Assembly (NCBI RefSeq): GCF_018614875.1
Contig: NZ_JAGGNW010000014.1
Span: 310,001 to 374,000 of the forward strand
DNA from: Variovorax paradoxus
GTDB lineage: Bacteria > Pseudomonadota > Gammaproteobacteria > Burkholderiales > Burkholderiaceae_C
DNA: 64,000 nucleotides
Direction of reading: 5' to 3'
Part shown: positions 24,265 to 32,112 of the stretch, piece by piece
Layout of the letters: every line of letters begins with the position of its first letter
How positions within the stretch are numbered: position 1 is the stretch's first letter
Made by a program: the position numbers and the translations under genes
Notes under the pieces: model-generated
Seen by the model: only the letters and a program-made list of their open reading frames with translations
Told to the model about the DNA's origin: nothing
The model's database searches: none

Positions 24265-25695
24265 TCAGTTGTCCTGCGCCGCCCAGTCGACCAATGCGTC
24301 GAACGCGGCGCGCGCGGCTCCCGCGTTCTCGCCGTTGGCAATGGCCACCAGCACGTAGCGGCGGCCGCTCGCGCCGTGCACGTAGCCGGCCATGCCGGCC
24401 GAATCGCGCAGCGAGCCGGTCTTCAGGTGGGCCGCGCCGCCCGAGCGCAGCGCGCGCTTCCTGAGGGTGCCGTCCACCCCCATGGCCGGCAGCGACGACA
24501 CCAGCTCCGGCATCAGCGGCGAACGCCAGGCCACCTGCAGCATCCGGCCGAGCGCCGCGGCGCTGATGCGCTCGTCGCGCGACAGGCCCGAGCCGTTGTC
24601 GAACACCGGCGGCGCCTCGCCGGTGCCGATGCGCTCGCGCCACCACTGGCCCAGCGCGCTGCGCGAGGCCTCGAAGCTGCCGCGGTTCTTCTGCGTGAGC
24701 CCGAGGGTGAGGAACACCTGCTGCGCCATCACGTTGTTGCTGTATTTGTTGATGTCGCGCACCACCTCCGAAAGCGGCGGCGAGCCGAACTCGAACACCG
24801 GCCTGAGTCCGGCCGGCACCCGGCCGTCGCGCATCTGGCCGCCGACCCGGCCGCCCATCTCGGCCCACATGCCGCCGATGGCGCGCAGGCCGTAGGTGCG
24901 CGGGTCTGCGTAGGCCACGGCCCAGCTCTTCTCGCCGCAGGCGGCCGGGAGCGCGCCCAGGAACCGGATGCGGTTCGGGTCGCTGAAGTCGGGCTTGAGC
25001 GCCGCGCGCCAGTCGCCGCATTCGCCGGGCGCGAGCGCCACCGTGGGCTGCATGGACACGCTGGCAAGGGGCGGCTCGTAGCTCACGCGCGCCAGCTGGC
25101 CGCCGCGATCGGGCGTGAAGATCATGTTGACCGACTTGAAATTGACCAAGAGCGCGTCGGGCGAGGCGTTGTAGGGCCGCAGAGGTTCGCCGTCGAAGGC
25201 GGCGGGATCGTTTTCGATGGTGTTGTCGAAGGCGCTGCGGTCGAGCACGATGTCGCCGCTCACGCTGGTGATGCCCAGGCCCTGCACGCGCCGCAGCAGC
25301 AGCCAGGCCCGTTCCAGCACCAGCTTGGGATCGCCCTGGCCCTTGATGTAGAGATTGCCATTGAGCACGCCGTTGCTCACCGTACCGTCGACATAGACCG
25401 GCGTGCTCCAGCTGTAGGCCGCGCCGAGCAGGTCGAGCGCGGCGTAGGTGGTGACCAGCTTCATGATCGACGCCGGATTCACCGGCACCTGTGTGCGCCA
25501 GGCCAGGCGCGGCGGGCGCAGGCCGTCGGCGTCGGCCACCAGCATCGTCACCGACTCGCGCGGCACCTTGGCGCGCGCGAGGGCGGTCTCTACGCCGGTC
25601 GGCAACGCCTGCTGTGCAAAGGCGCCCGGGACAGCCAGCGCTGTGAAGGACAGGGCGCAGGCGGCGCGACGGAAGGAGCGACGAAGAAGAGGCAT
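24265..25695 (-). CDS. dacB: D-alanyl-D-alanine carboxypeptidase/endopeptidase (PBP4 family)
   Basis: This is a class C low-molecular-weight penicillin-binding protein that trims or cuts peptidoglycan cross-links in the periplasm. The 476-residue protein has a signal peptide (about 1-28, ending GAFA). The three catalytic motifs are SIMK at residues 76-79, SNN at 319-321 and KTG at 425-427. The large insert between the first two motifs is typical of DacB. It is 7 nt downstream of nudK on the same strand, so the two may be cotranscribed. Confidence 0.95.
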   Translation of the reverse strand: MPLLRRSFRRAACALSFTALAVPGAFAQQALPTGVETALARAKVPRESVTMLVADADGLRPPRLAWRTQVPVNPASIMKLVTTYAALDLLGAAYSWSTPVYVDGTVSNGVLNGNLYIKGQGDPKLVLERAWLLLRRVQGLGITSVSGDIVLDRSAFDNTIENDPAAFDGEPLRPYNASPDALLVNFKSVNMIFTPDRGGQLARVSYEPPLASVSMQPTVALAPGECGDWRAALKPDFSDPNRIRFLGALPAACGEKSWAVAYADPRTYGLRAIGGMWAEMGGRVGGQMRDGRVPAGLRPVFEFGSPPLSEVVRDINKYSNNVMAQQVFLTLGLTQKNRGSFEASRSALGQWWRERIGTGEAPPVFDNGSGLSRDERISAAALGRMLQVAWRSPLMPELVSSLPAMGVDGTLRKRALRSGGAAHLKTGSLRDSAGMAGYVHGASGRRYVLVAIANGENAGAARAAFDALVDWAAQDN

Positions 25696-25702
25696 CGGCC
25701 GA

Positions 25703-26290
25703 TTATCTCGGCGGAAAAATATGCAGTTGCGCGTGATACAGCAGCATCACCGTCTTGGCATCGGCGATGCGCCCGTCCGCCACCATGGCCAGCGCCTCGT
25801 CGATGCCGAGTTCGAGCACCTCGATGTCCTCGCCTTCCTCGGCCAGGCCGCCGCCGTTGCCGACGCGCATCGACGGCTGGTATTCGGCCACGAAGAAGTG
25901 CAGCTTCTCGGTCACCGAGCCCGGGCTCATGAAGGCTTCGAAAATCTTCTGCACCGCGCCGAGCCGAAAACCCAGTTCTTCTTCCACCTCGGCGCGGATG
26001 CGCTCCTCGGGCGCCGCGTTGTCCAGCAGGCCGGCCGCCGCCTCGATCAGCAGGTCGTCATGCCCATTGACGAAGGCCGGGTAGCGGAACTGCCGCGTCA
26101 GCAGCACCGTGCGCTGCGCCAGGTTGTAGGGCAGCAGCGTGGCGCCATTGCCGCGGTCGTAGGTCTCGCGGTGCATGCGCTGCCAGCGGCCGTCGCTGCG
26201 CTGCCAGTCGAAGGCGGTGGTCTTGAGCGTGTACCAGTTGTCGGAAAGGAGGGTGACTTCGTGCACCCGGACGCGGTCTTGAAGGGTCAT
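25703..26290 (-). CDS. nudK: NUDIX hydrolase, NudK-like
   Basis: This 195-residue NUDIX protein resembles E. coli NudK, a GDP-mannose (and other nucleotide-sugar) pyrophosphatase. The NUDIX box is GLLDNAAPEERIRAEVEEEL, followed by GF; the Arg of the REUxEE core is replaced by Ala, while the EVEEE acidic residues that bind metal are kept. The C-terminal half has FEAFMSPGSVTEKLHFF and a matching EDIEVLELGIDEAL, as in NudK. The ATG at 26288-26290 starts MTLQDRVRVHE. It is divergent from the DeoR regulator. Confidence 0.88.
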   Translation of the reverse strand: MTLQDRVRVHEVTLLSDNWYTLKTTAFDWQRSDGRWQRMHRETYDRGNGATLLPYNLAQRTVLLTRQFRYPAFVNGHDDLLIEAAAGLLDNAAPEERIRAEVEEELGFRLGAVQKIFEAFMSPGSVTEKLHFFVAEYQPSMRVGNGGGLAEEGEDIEVLELGIDEALAMVADGRIADAKTVMLLYHAQLHIFPPR

Positions 26291-26308
26291 GCCGTGCAGC
26301 TTATGTGT

Positions 26309-26339
26309 AAATTCGTGCAGAAACAAGAAAATTCGTGCA
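26309..26339. promoter_or_regulatory. Tandem direct repeats, candidate DeoR operator
   Basis: AAATTCGTGCA occurs at 26309-26319 and again at 26329-26339, exactly 20 bp apart (about two helical turns), in the 79-bp region between nudK and the deoR-type gene. Placement and spacing suit binding by the adjacent regulator on one DNA face. Confidence 0.55.
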
Positions 26340-26369
26340 ATCGAAGCCCCGGACCGCTACCATCGCCCG

Positions 26370-27134
26370 ATGCTCACCCGCCAGCGCAAGCAACACATCC
26401 TCTCGGTCCTGGAGCGCGACGGCAACGTCGTGGCCAAGTCGCTCAGCGAGGAGTTGGCGCTGTCGGAAGACACGATCCGCCGCGATCTGCGCGAGCTGGC
26501 CGCCGAGGGGCTGCTGCAGCGCGTGCACGGCGGCGCGCTGCCAATCGCCCCGGCAGAAGCCGACTTCGCGGGCCGGCTGCAGCTTGCGACCGCGGAGAAA
26601 GTGGCCATCGGCCGCGCCGCCGCGCGCATGGTGCGGCCCGGGCAGGTGGTCTTCATCGACGGCGGCACCACGGCCGTCCAGATGGCGCGGCACCTGCCGG
26701 GCAGCCTGCGCGCCACCGTGGTCACGCACAGCCCGTCGGTGGCGGTCGAACTGGCGGGCCACGCCGGCCTCGAGGTGGTGCTGATCGGCGGGCGCCTCTT
26801 CAGGCATTCGATGGTGGCGGTGGGCGCCGCGCCCATGGAAGCCATCTCGCGCATCCACGCCGACACCTGCTTCCTGGGCGTGACTGGCGTGCAGGCCGAG
26901 GTCGGTCTGACGACAGGCGACGTCGAGGAGGCCGCGATCAAGCGCGCACTCATGGCGGCCGCGGCCGAGACGGTGGTGCTGGCCTCGTCGGAGAAGGTCG
27001 GCGCGGCTTCGGCCTGGGTGATCAACCCTGTCTCGGCCGCCACCAGCCTGCTGGTGTCACCGGAAGCGTCCGCCGCTGCATTGGCGCCGCTGCGCACGGC
27101 CGGGCTTGCCATCCTGCGCAGCGACGGCGGCTGA
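26370..27134 (+). CDS. DeoR-family transcriptional regulator
   Basis: This 254-residue DeoR/GlpR-type regulator has an N-terminal winged helix (RQRKQHILSVLERDGNVVAK, then ELALSEDTIRRDLRELAAEG and VHGGAL). A C-terminal sugar-phosphate sensor domain follows (VFIDGGTTAVQMARHL, VVLIGGRLFRHSMVAVG, CFLGVTGVQAEVGLTT). Family members respond to phosphorylated sugars. It is divergent from nudK and upstream of an EamA transporter, with direct repeats in its own promoter region. Targets are not known. Confidence 0.9.
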   Translation: MLTRQRKQHILSVLERDGNVVAKSLSEELALSEDTIRRDLRELAAEGLLQRVHGGALPIAPAEADFAGRLQLATAEKVAIGRAAARMVRPGQVVFIDGGTTAVQMARHLPGSLRATVVTHSPSVAVELAGHAGLEVVLIGGRLFRHSMVAVGAAPMEAISRIHADTCFLGVTGVQAEVGLTTGDVEEAAIKRALMAAAAETVVLASSEKVGAASAWVINPVSAATSLLVSPEASAAALAPLRTAGLAILRSDGG

Positions 27135-27210
27135 GCGCGCGCGTTCGCCGGCGATTCGCCCCTGGCCGGCGCGGCCGCGGCGTGCCCTCGATAATCGGGG
27201 GATGCCCGCC

Positions 27211-28206
27211 ATGCCCCGTTTCTCGCCCCGCACGCTCGGCATCGGTGCGGCCGTGGTCACCGTGCTGGTCTGGACCGCTTTCATCGTGATCGCCCGGGCC
27301 TCGGCCGGACGCTCGCTCACCCCGTTCGATCTGGCGCTGGCGCGCATCTGCGGTGCCAGCCTGGTGCTGGTGCCCTGGGGCGCATGGCTCGTCATGAAGA
27401 ACCGCCGCGAGCAAAAAGGGGGTACGGCCTCCTCGTTGTTCGGCCTTTCGCCGCTGTCGCTGCGCGTGAGCGCCACCGCCGGCATCTTCGGCGGCCTGGC
27501 CTACGCGATGCTGGCCTACAGCGGTTTCTTCTTTGCACCCGCAGGCCACGCCGCGGTGCTGATGCCGGGCAGCCTGCCGCTGTGGACTACGCTGCTGGCC
27601 GCCCTGGTGCTGCGCGACCGCATCACGCCGGGCCGCGCCTTCGGCCTCGCGCTGATCGTGGCCGGCGATCTGGTGGTCGGTGGGCGCAGCCTGCTGCACG
27701 CCTTCGAGGGCGGCGAGGTCTGGAAGGGCGACCTGCTCTTCATGGGCGCGGCCTTCTGCTGGGCCTGCTACAGCGTGGTGGCGCGCCGCCATGGGCTCGA
27801 CGCCGTGCGCGCGACCATTGCCATCACCGTCTTCGCACTGCTGACCTACGTGCCCGTGTACAGCCTGCTGGTGGCGGGCGGCGCGGTGGCGAGCCGCATC
27901 GGCGACGCGCCATGGGGCGAGGTGGCATTCCAGATGCTGTTCCAGGGCGTTGGCTCGGTCGTCGTCTCGGGCATTACCTTCACGAAGATGATCCAGTACT
28001 TCGGGCCGGTGCGCAGCACCATGATCACTGCGCTCGTGCCCGGCCTCTCGGCCTTCGGCGCGGTGATCTGGCTCGACGAACCGCTCTACTGGAACCTGGT
28101 TGCCGGCCTGCTGCTGGTGACCGCCGGCATCCTGTTCGGGGTGCAGAAAACAACAACAGCCCGTGGGCGCGCCGGTGCGCGGCCCGCGCAGGCGTTCGAT
28201 CGATGA
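27211..28206 (+). CDS. EamA/DMT-family membrane transporter
   Basis: This is a ten-helix drug/metabolite transporter of about 331 residues made of two EamA repeats. The first repeat starts GIGAAVVTVLVWTAFIVIAR and the second GDLLFMGAAFCWACYSVVAR; the end has WLDEPLYWNLVAGLLLVTAG. A GGGGG run 9 nt upstream favours the ATG at 27211 over the ATG at 27202. The cargo cannot be predicted. It overlaps tsaB by 4 nt, so both may be cotranscribed. Confidence 0.88.
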   Translation: MPRFSPRTLGIGAAVVTVLVWTAFIVIARASAGRSLTPFDLALARICGASLVLVPWGAWLVMKNRREQKGGTASSLFGLSPLSLRVSATAGIFGGLAYAMLAYSGFFFAPAGHAAVLMPGSLPLWTTLLAALVLRDRITPGRAFGLALIVAGDLVVGGRSLLHAFEGGEVWKGDLLFMGAAFCWACYSVVARRHGLDAVRATIAITVFALLTYVPVYSLLVAGGAVASRIGDAPWGEVAFQMLFQGVGSVVVSGITFTKMIQYFGPVRSTMITALVPGLSAFGAVIWLDEPLYWNLVAGLLLVTAGILFGVQKTTTARGRAGARPAQAFDR

Positions 28207-28928
28207 CCGGCCCCAAGCTCCTGGCTTTCGACACCAGCACCGAACACCTGTCGGTGGCGGTCCGCCACGGCGAGCGCCTGTTCACGCACAGCGGGGCCGG
28301 CGGCGCGCAGGCGTCGAGCACGCTGATCCCGCTCATCCTGCAACTGCTGGCCGAGGCCGGGCTCGAGCTGGCCGCGCTCGACGCCATCGCCTTCGGCCGC
28401 GGGCCGGGTTCCTTCACGGGCTTGCGCACCGCCTGCTCGGTGGCGCAGGGCCTGGCCTTCGGCTCCGGCGTGCCGCTGCTGCCGGTGGACACGCTGCTGG
28501 CCGTGGCCGAGGAAGCGCGCCATGCCTTCGGCGCGCGCCAGGTGGTCGCGGTGCTCGACGCGCGCATGGACCAGCTCTATGCCGCTCGGTACGACTTCGA
28601 TCAGGGCGGTGCGCCGGGCGGCCTGGCCGGCGAAGCGCTGCTGCTCGCGCCGGAGGCACTTGAAGTGCCCGCCGGCTGGTCGCTCGCCGGCAACGCCTTC
28701 GCCGCTTATGGCCCGCGCCTGGCACTGGCCGCGGCGCGCCACGAAGTGCTGCCGACGGCCACCGCCATGCTCCGGCTGGCGCCCGCGCTGCTCGCCGCCG
28801 GGCGCACGGTGGATGCGGCGCATGCCTGGCCGCTGTATGTTCGCGATAAAGTGGCGCAAACGACCGATGAGCGCGCTGCCATCAAGGCGGCCGCCCTGGC
28901 GGTTCCACCTGTTGCCAACACTCCATGA
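28203..28928 (+). CDS. tsaB: tRNA threonylcarbamoyladenosine biosynthesis protein TsaB
   Basis: TsaB partners with TsaD and TsaE to add threonylcarbamoyl to A37 of ANN-decoding tRNAs. The 241-residue protein has the ASKHA opening LLAFDTSTEHLSVAV, then FGRGPGSFTGLRTACSVAQG and VVAVLDARMDQLYAARY. Its usual operon partner rimI follows with a 4-nt overlap. The substrate-generating enzyme is encoded by sua5 at 21416. The ATG at 28203 overlaps the transporter stop. Confidence 0.95.
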   Translation: MTGPKLLAFDTSTEHLSVAVRHGERLFTHSGAGGAQASSTLIPLILQLLAEAGLELAALDAIAFGRGPGSFTGLRTACSVAQGLAFGSGVPLLPVDTLLAVAEEARHAFGARQVVAVLDARMDQLYAARYDFDQGGAPGGLAGEALLLAPEALEVPAGWSLAGNAFAAYGPRLALAAARHEVLPTATAMLRLAPALLAAGRTVDAAHAWPLYVRDKVAQTTDERAAIKAAALAVPPVANTP

Positions 28929-29467
28929 GCGCCGTCCTTCAGCCCGTCGAAGCCCGCCTCGAACCGCTCACCGTCGAGCGGCTCGATGCCGTCTGCGCGG
29001 TCGAGCAGACGGCCTACAGCCATCCCTGGACGCGGGCCAACTTCATCGATTCGATGGCGGTCGGCTACCACTGCCAATGCCTGCTGGCGCCGATTTCCGT
29101 GCCGGACCTGGCCACGCCGGTGACCAGCCTCGGAGAAACGCTGATCGGCTACTTCGTCGCCATGAAGGGCGTGGACGAGGTGCACCTGCTCAACATCACC
29201 GTGGCGCCGGTCTTCCAGCGCCAGGGATGGGCGCCGCTGATGCTCGAGGCGCTGACCGGATGGTCGCGCGCACAAGGGGCGCAGTGGCTCTGGCTCGAGG
29301 TGCGCCAGAGCAACCGGCGTGCGCTCGACATCTACATGCGCCAGGGTTTCCGCAGCGTCGGCGCGCGCAAGGGCTACTACCCGGCCCACGAAGGCAAGCG
29401 TGAAGACGCGGTCGTCATGAGCCTGCGATTGAATGAATCAGGCTCTGCCTGGGGAGCCTTGCGATGA
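28925..29467 (+). CDS. rimI: Ribosomal protein S18 alanine N-acetyltransferase
   Basis: RimI is a GNAT enzyme that acetylates the N-terminus of ribosomal protein S18. The 180-residue protein has AYSHPWTRANFIDSM, the acetyl-CoA segment LLNITVAPVFQRQGWAPLML (V-x(4)-QRQG-W, where many homologs have a second Gly), and IYMRQGFRSVGARKGYYP. It overlaps tsaB and is followed by the UDG-like gene with a 4-nt overlap, the usual tsaB-rimI order. The C-terminal SGSAWGALR tail is not conserved. Confidence 0.93.
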   Translation: MSAVLQPVEARLEPLTVERLDAVCAVEQTAYSHPWTRANFIDSMAVGYHCQCLLAPISVPDLATPVTSLGETLIGYFVAMKGVDEVHLLNITVAPVFQRQGWAPLMLEALTGWSRAQGAQWLWLEVRQSNRRALDIYMRQGFRSVGARKGYYPAHEGKREDAVVMSLRLNESGSAWGALR

Positions 29468-30240
29468 GCGCGGTACAGACACTGAAGCTCGACGCCCGCC
29501 AGCGCGCGATGCTCGACGAGATGGGCGTGAAGGTCTGGTGGCCGATGCCTGAAGCCGCCGAAGCCGCATCCGTTGCCGCGGAAACGGCCGCGCCAGCCGT
29601 GGCGCCGCCATCCGTCGGCGAGCGCGCGCCATCCGTGGCCGAAACGCCGCTCGCTGCGCCCGCTCCGGCCGCCAAGCCTGCCGCGGCACCAGCCACGGCG
29701 GCGCGCCCCGCGCCCGCGCTGCTCGCGCAGGGCGCCGCCGTGCTGGTCGACGCGCCTCGCCGCCTCTATGCCGAGGCCGCAGCCGAGCCGGCGCAAGGCG
29801 GCTGGCTGGTCGTGGCCGACATGCCGCCCGAAGCCGACGGCCGCCACGGCGAGCCCTTTGCGGGCGATGCCGGCAAGCTGCTCGACAACATGCTGCGCGC
29901 GCTCCAGCTGCACGACGGCAAGACGCCGGTGCACCTGATGCGCACGCACCGCGGCGTGGGCGCCGGCCAGCCCGGCAGCCCGCGGCCCATGGACGACGCC
30001 TTCGCGGAACATGCGGCCGCGCTGGCACCGAGCCTGGTGCTCGCCATGGGTCCGCTGGCCGCCCAGAGCCTGATGCAAAGCGGCGAGCCGCTGGGCAAGC
30101 TGCGCGGCCGCGTAGTGCCGCTGCCCTCGGCCAATGGCGTGCCGGTGGTGGCCACCTACCATCCGGCGTACCTGCTGCGAAACCCGGCCGACAAGGCGCG
30201 TGCTTGGTCTGATCTCTGCCTGGCCGCTGAACAAGGCTGA
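29464..30240 (+). CDS. Uracil-DNA glycosylase-family protein, degenerate
   Basis: This 258-residue protein resembles family-4 uracil-DNA glycosylases annotated as phage-type DNA polymerase homologs. The C-terminal half has GEPFAGDAGKLLDNMLRAL, LAMGPLAAQSLM, GKLRGRVVPL and the late motif VVATYHPAYLLRNPADK. An Ala/Pro-rich linker covers about residues 30-95. The four iron-sulfur cysteines of family 4 are missing, as only one Cys is present, near the C-terminus. The usual GExPG motif is also absent (ADMPPEADGRHGEPF). It may be a divergent enzyme or a non-catalytic relative. It sits in the tsaB-rimI operon. Confidence 0.75.
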   Translation: MSAVQTLKLDARQRAMLDEMGVKVWWPMPEAAEAASVAAETAAPAVAPPSVGERAPSVAETPLAAPAPAAKPAAAPATAARPAPALLAQGAAVLVDAPRRLYAEAAAEPAQGGWLVVADMPPEADGRHGEPFAGDAGKLLDNMLRALQLHDGKTPVHLMRTHRGVGAGQPGSPRPMDDAFAEHAAALAPSLVLAMGPLAAQSLMQSGEPLGKLRGRVVPLPSANGVPVVATYHPAYLLRNPADKARAWSDLCLAAEQG

Positions 30241-30302
30241 CCCGCCGCAGTGTTTCACGAACGGACCGGGGCCCCGTTCGGGGGCATCCTTAAAATCAAC
30301 CC

Positions 30303-31127
30303 ATGACTTTCCTCGACAAGCTGGCCAACGCACAGCAAAAAAACGGTTCGTTGCTCTGCGTGGGGCTCGATCCGGAGCCAGCCAAGTTCCCGGGGCAGCT
30401 CAAGGGCGATGCGAGCCGCATCTATGACTTCTGCGCGCGCATCGTCGACGCGACGGCCGGCCTGGTCATCGCCTTCAAGCCGCAGATCGCCTATTTCGCG
30501 GCCCACCGCGCCGAAGCCCAGCTCGAACAATTGATGGAGCACATGCGCCGCAACGCGCCCCACGTGCCCGTGATCCTGGACGCCAAGCGCGGCGACATCG
30601 GCTCCACAGCCGAGCAGTACGCCATCGAGGCCTTCGAGCGCTACGGCGCCGACGCCGTGACCCTGTCGCCCTTCATGGGCTTCGACTCGGTGGCGCCCTA
30701 CCTCAAGCACCAGGGCAAGGGAGCCTTCCTGCTCTGCCGCACCAGCAACCCCGGCGGCTCCGATCTGCAGGGCCAGCGCCTGGCGGACATCGAGGGCCAG
30801 CCCTTTCTCTACGAGCATGTGGCCAAGCTGGCGCAGGGCCCCTGGAACCTCAACGGACAGCTCGGCCTCGTGGTCGGTGCCACCTACCCGGCGGAAATCG
30901 AGCGCGTGCGCGAGCTCGCGCCGACGGTGCCGCTGCTGATCCCCGGTGTCGGTGCCCAGGGCGGCGATGCGGTGGCCACGGTGCGTGCCGGCTGGCGCCC
31001 CGATGCGCCGATCATCGTGAACTCGTCCCGCGCCATCATCTATGCCTCCTCGGGCGACGACTTCGCCGACGCGGCGAGGAACGCCGCACGCAGCACGCGC
31101 GACGCACTAGAGGCCGCCAAGGCCTGA
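30303..31127 (+). CDS. pyrF: Orotidine 5'-phosphate decarboxylase
   Basis: PyrF makes UMP from orotidine monophosphate. The 274-residue protein is the type-2 form. It has LLCVGLDPEPAKFP, FKPQIAYFAAH, the catalytic VILDAKRGDIGSTA (DxKxxD pattern), and LIPGVGAQGGD, then IIVNSSRAIIYAS. The ATG at 30303 lies only 6 nt after TAAAAT at 30291-30296, so a very short leader is possible if that hexamer is a -10 element. A dispersed repeat follows the gene. Confidence 0.96.
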   Translation: MTFLDKLANAQQKNGSLLCVGLDPEPAKFPGQLKGDASRIYDFCARIVDATAGLVIAFKPQIAYFAAHRAEAQLEQLMEHMRRNAPHVPVILDAKRGDIGSTAEQYAIEAFERYGADAVTLSPFMGFDSVAPYLKHQGKGAFLLCRTSNPGGSDLQGQRLADIEGQPFLYEHVAKLAQGPWNLNGQLGLVVGATYPAEIERVRELAPTVPLLIPGVGAQGGDAVATVRAGWRPDAPIIVNSSRAIIYASSGDDFADAARNAARSTRDALEAAKA

Positions 31128-31140
31128 CGGGCTTTTTCGT

Positions 31141-31231
31141 GGAACACCGCGGAACCGGCTTTGCCGGGCCGCTGGTGTTGCCCCCGGTGAGGGGGTTGGA
31201 GAAGCGACACGAAGTGCGCGAAGCCTGGGGG
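31141..31231. repeat. Dispersed intergenic repeat, copy B
   Basis: This is the inverted counterpart of copy A. The right part reads, on the minus strand, CCCCCAGGCTTCGCGCACTT, and the left part keeps GCCGGTTCC. A CCCCC/GGGGG hairpin sits in the middle (31191-31195 with 31201-31205). It lies between the convergent pyrF and XRE genes. Confidence 0.75.
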
Positions 31232-31239
31232 AGAGCCAA

Positions 31240-31974
31240 TCAAGCTCTGCGCAGCCTCGTGAACGCCTCGAATTCCCAGTTCCGCATGCCCAGGAGCAGC
31301 GTGTAGCCCTCGCGGTCCTTCGCGGCCAGCTTCTGGTCGGTCTGGTGCTGCTGCGCGAAGTCCTGCGCCACGCGCTGCAGACGTTCCAGGAATGCCGGAG
31401 CGAGCGAGCGGCTGATCTGGCCATGCACCAGCAGCAGCCCCTCGGCCGGGCCATCGAAGCCGCCGGCGTAGTAGTCGAGCACCACGTTCTCGCGGAAGAA
31501 CTCCATCACCGGGCCGTGCGGCCGCCATCGGAAGGTCTTGGCCAGCTTCAGGCGGTAGCGGTTGAGCGGGCGCAGCTCGATGATGCCGATGCGGTCCAAC
31601 TGCGCCAGGCAGCCGATGCACTCGGCCTCGCTGATCCGGTAAGCCGCCACGATCTGCTCCAGCGTCCACTGGCTCAGCACGCTGATGGCCACCAGCAGCA
31701 GCTTCTTGTCCTTGACCACCGCCTTTTCCTGCTCGTGCGTGAGCTCTTTCAACAGCGGCTGGGCGTCGGCCACGCGGCGCGCGAGCTCGGCGAAGTCGAT
31801 CTTGAGCGCACGGCAGATCGCGTCGACGCGCGACAGCGGCATGTCGCTCTTGGCCAGCATGCGCTTCACGCTGGATTCGGCCATGTCGAGCGAGCGCGCC
31901 AGGTCGGCGTAGGTCATGCGGGCGCTCTTGAGTTCGTTCTTGAGGGCTTGGACGAGGTCGACGGTGGTGCTCAT
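31240..31974 (-). CDS. XRE-type helix-turn-helix regulator
   Basis: This 244-residue protein has an N-terminal XRE helix-turn-helix (MTYADLARSLDMAESSVKRM, then MPLSRVDAICRALKIDFAEL, about residues 20-66). A C-terminal region follows, with YRISEAECIGCLAQLDRIGI, similar to a winged-helix second module, and a helical tail (LQRVAQDFAQQHQTDQKLAA). The architecture is common in betaproteobacteria and no effector is known. It is divergent from the ceramidase-like gene. The dyad GGTAT/ATACC lies 22 nt upstream of its ATG. The stop overlaps no other gene. Confidence 0.85.
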   Translation of the reverse strand: MSTTVDLVQALKNELKSARMTYADLARSLDMAESSVKRMLAKSDMPLSRVDAICRALKIDFAELARRVADAQPLLKELTHEQEKAVVKDKKLLLVAISVLSQWTLEQIVAAYRISEAECIGCLAQLDRIGIIELRPLNRYRLKLAKTFRWRPHGPVMEFFRENVVLDYYAGGFDGPAEGLLLVHGQISRSLAPAFLERLQRVAQDFAQQHQTDQKLAAKDREGYTLLLGMRNWEFEAFTRLRRA

Positions 31975-31995
31975 GAGGGTGGTGATGCGGAAGGA

Positions 31996-32014
31996 GGTAT
32001 TAAAAAAAGATACC
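31996..32014. promoter_or_regulatory. Dyad upstream of the XRE gene, candidate operator
   Basis: GGTAT (31996-32000) and ATACC (32010-32014) flank TAAAAAAAG in the 138-bp divergent region. The right arm AAAGATACC recurs at 35061-35069, upstream of the YiaAB gene, inside a perfect palindrome. Confidence 0.45.
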
Positions 32015-32112
32015 GAAAGGTGTGAATTGGTGCCTCGTATCGATTCTCGATGCCTGTGGAGCGACTGGCAACTAAATTCCGCGGCTCGTACCACCCACCA
32101 CCGAGGACCGCC

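Noticed and set aside
30258..30280. CGAACGG/CCGTTCG hairpin before pyrF as a terminator
   Set aside because: No T-run follows in the plus direction, and it lies just before the likely pyrF promoter, so a terminator call is not supported.
28203..31127. pyrF as part of the tsaB-rimI-UDG operon
   Set aside because: A 62-nt gap with its own TAAAAT separates them, and pyrF is usually independent, so I kept it as a separate unit.
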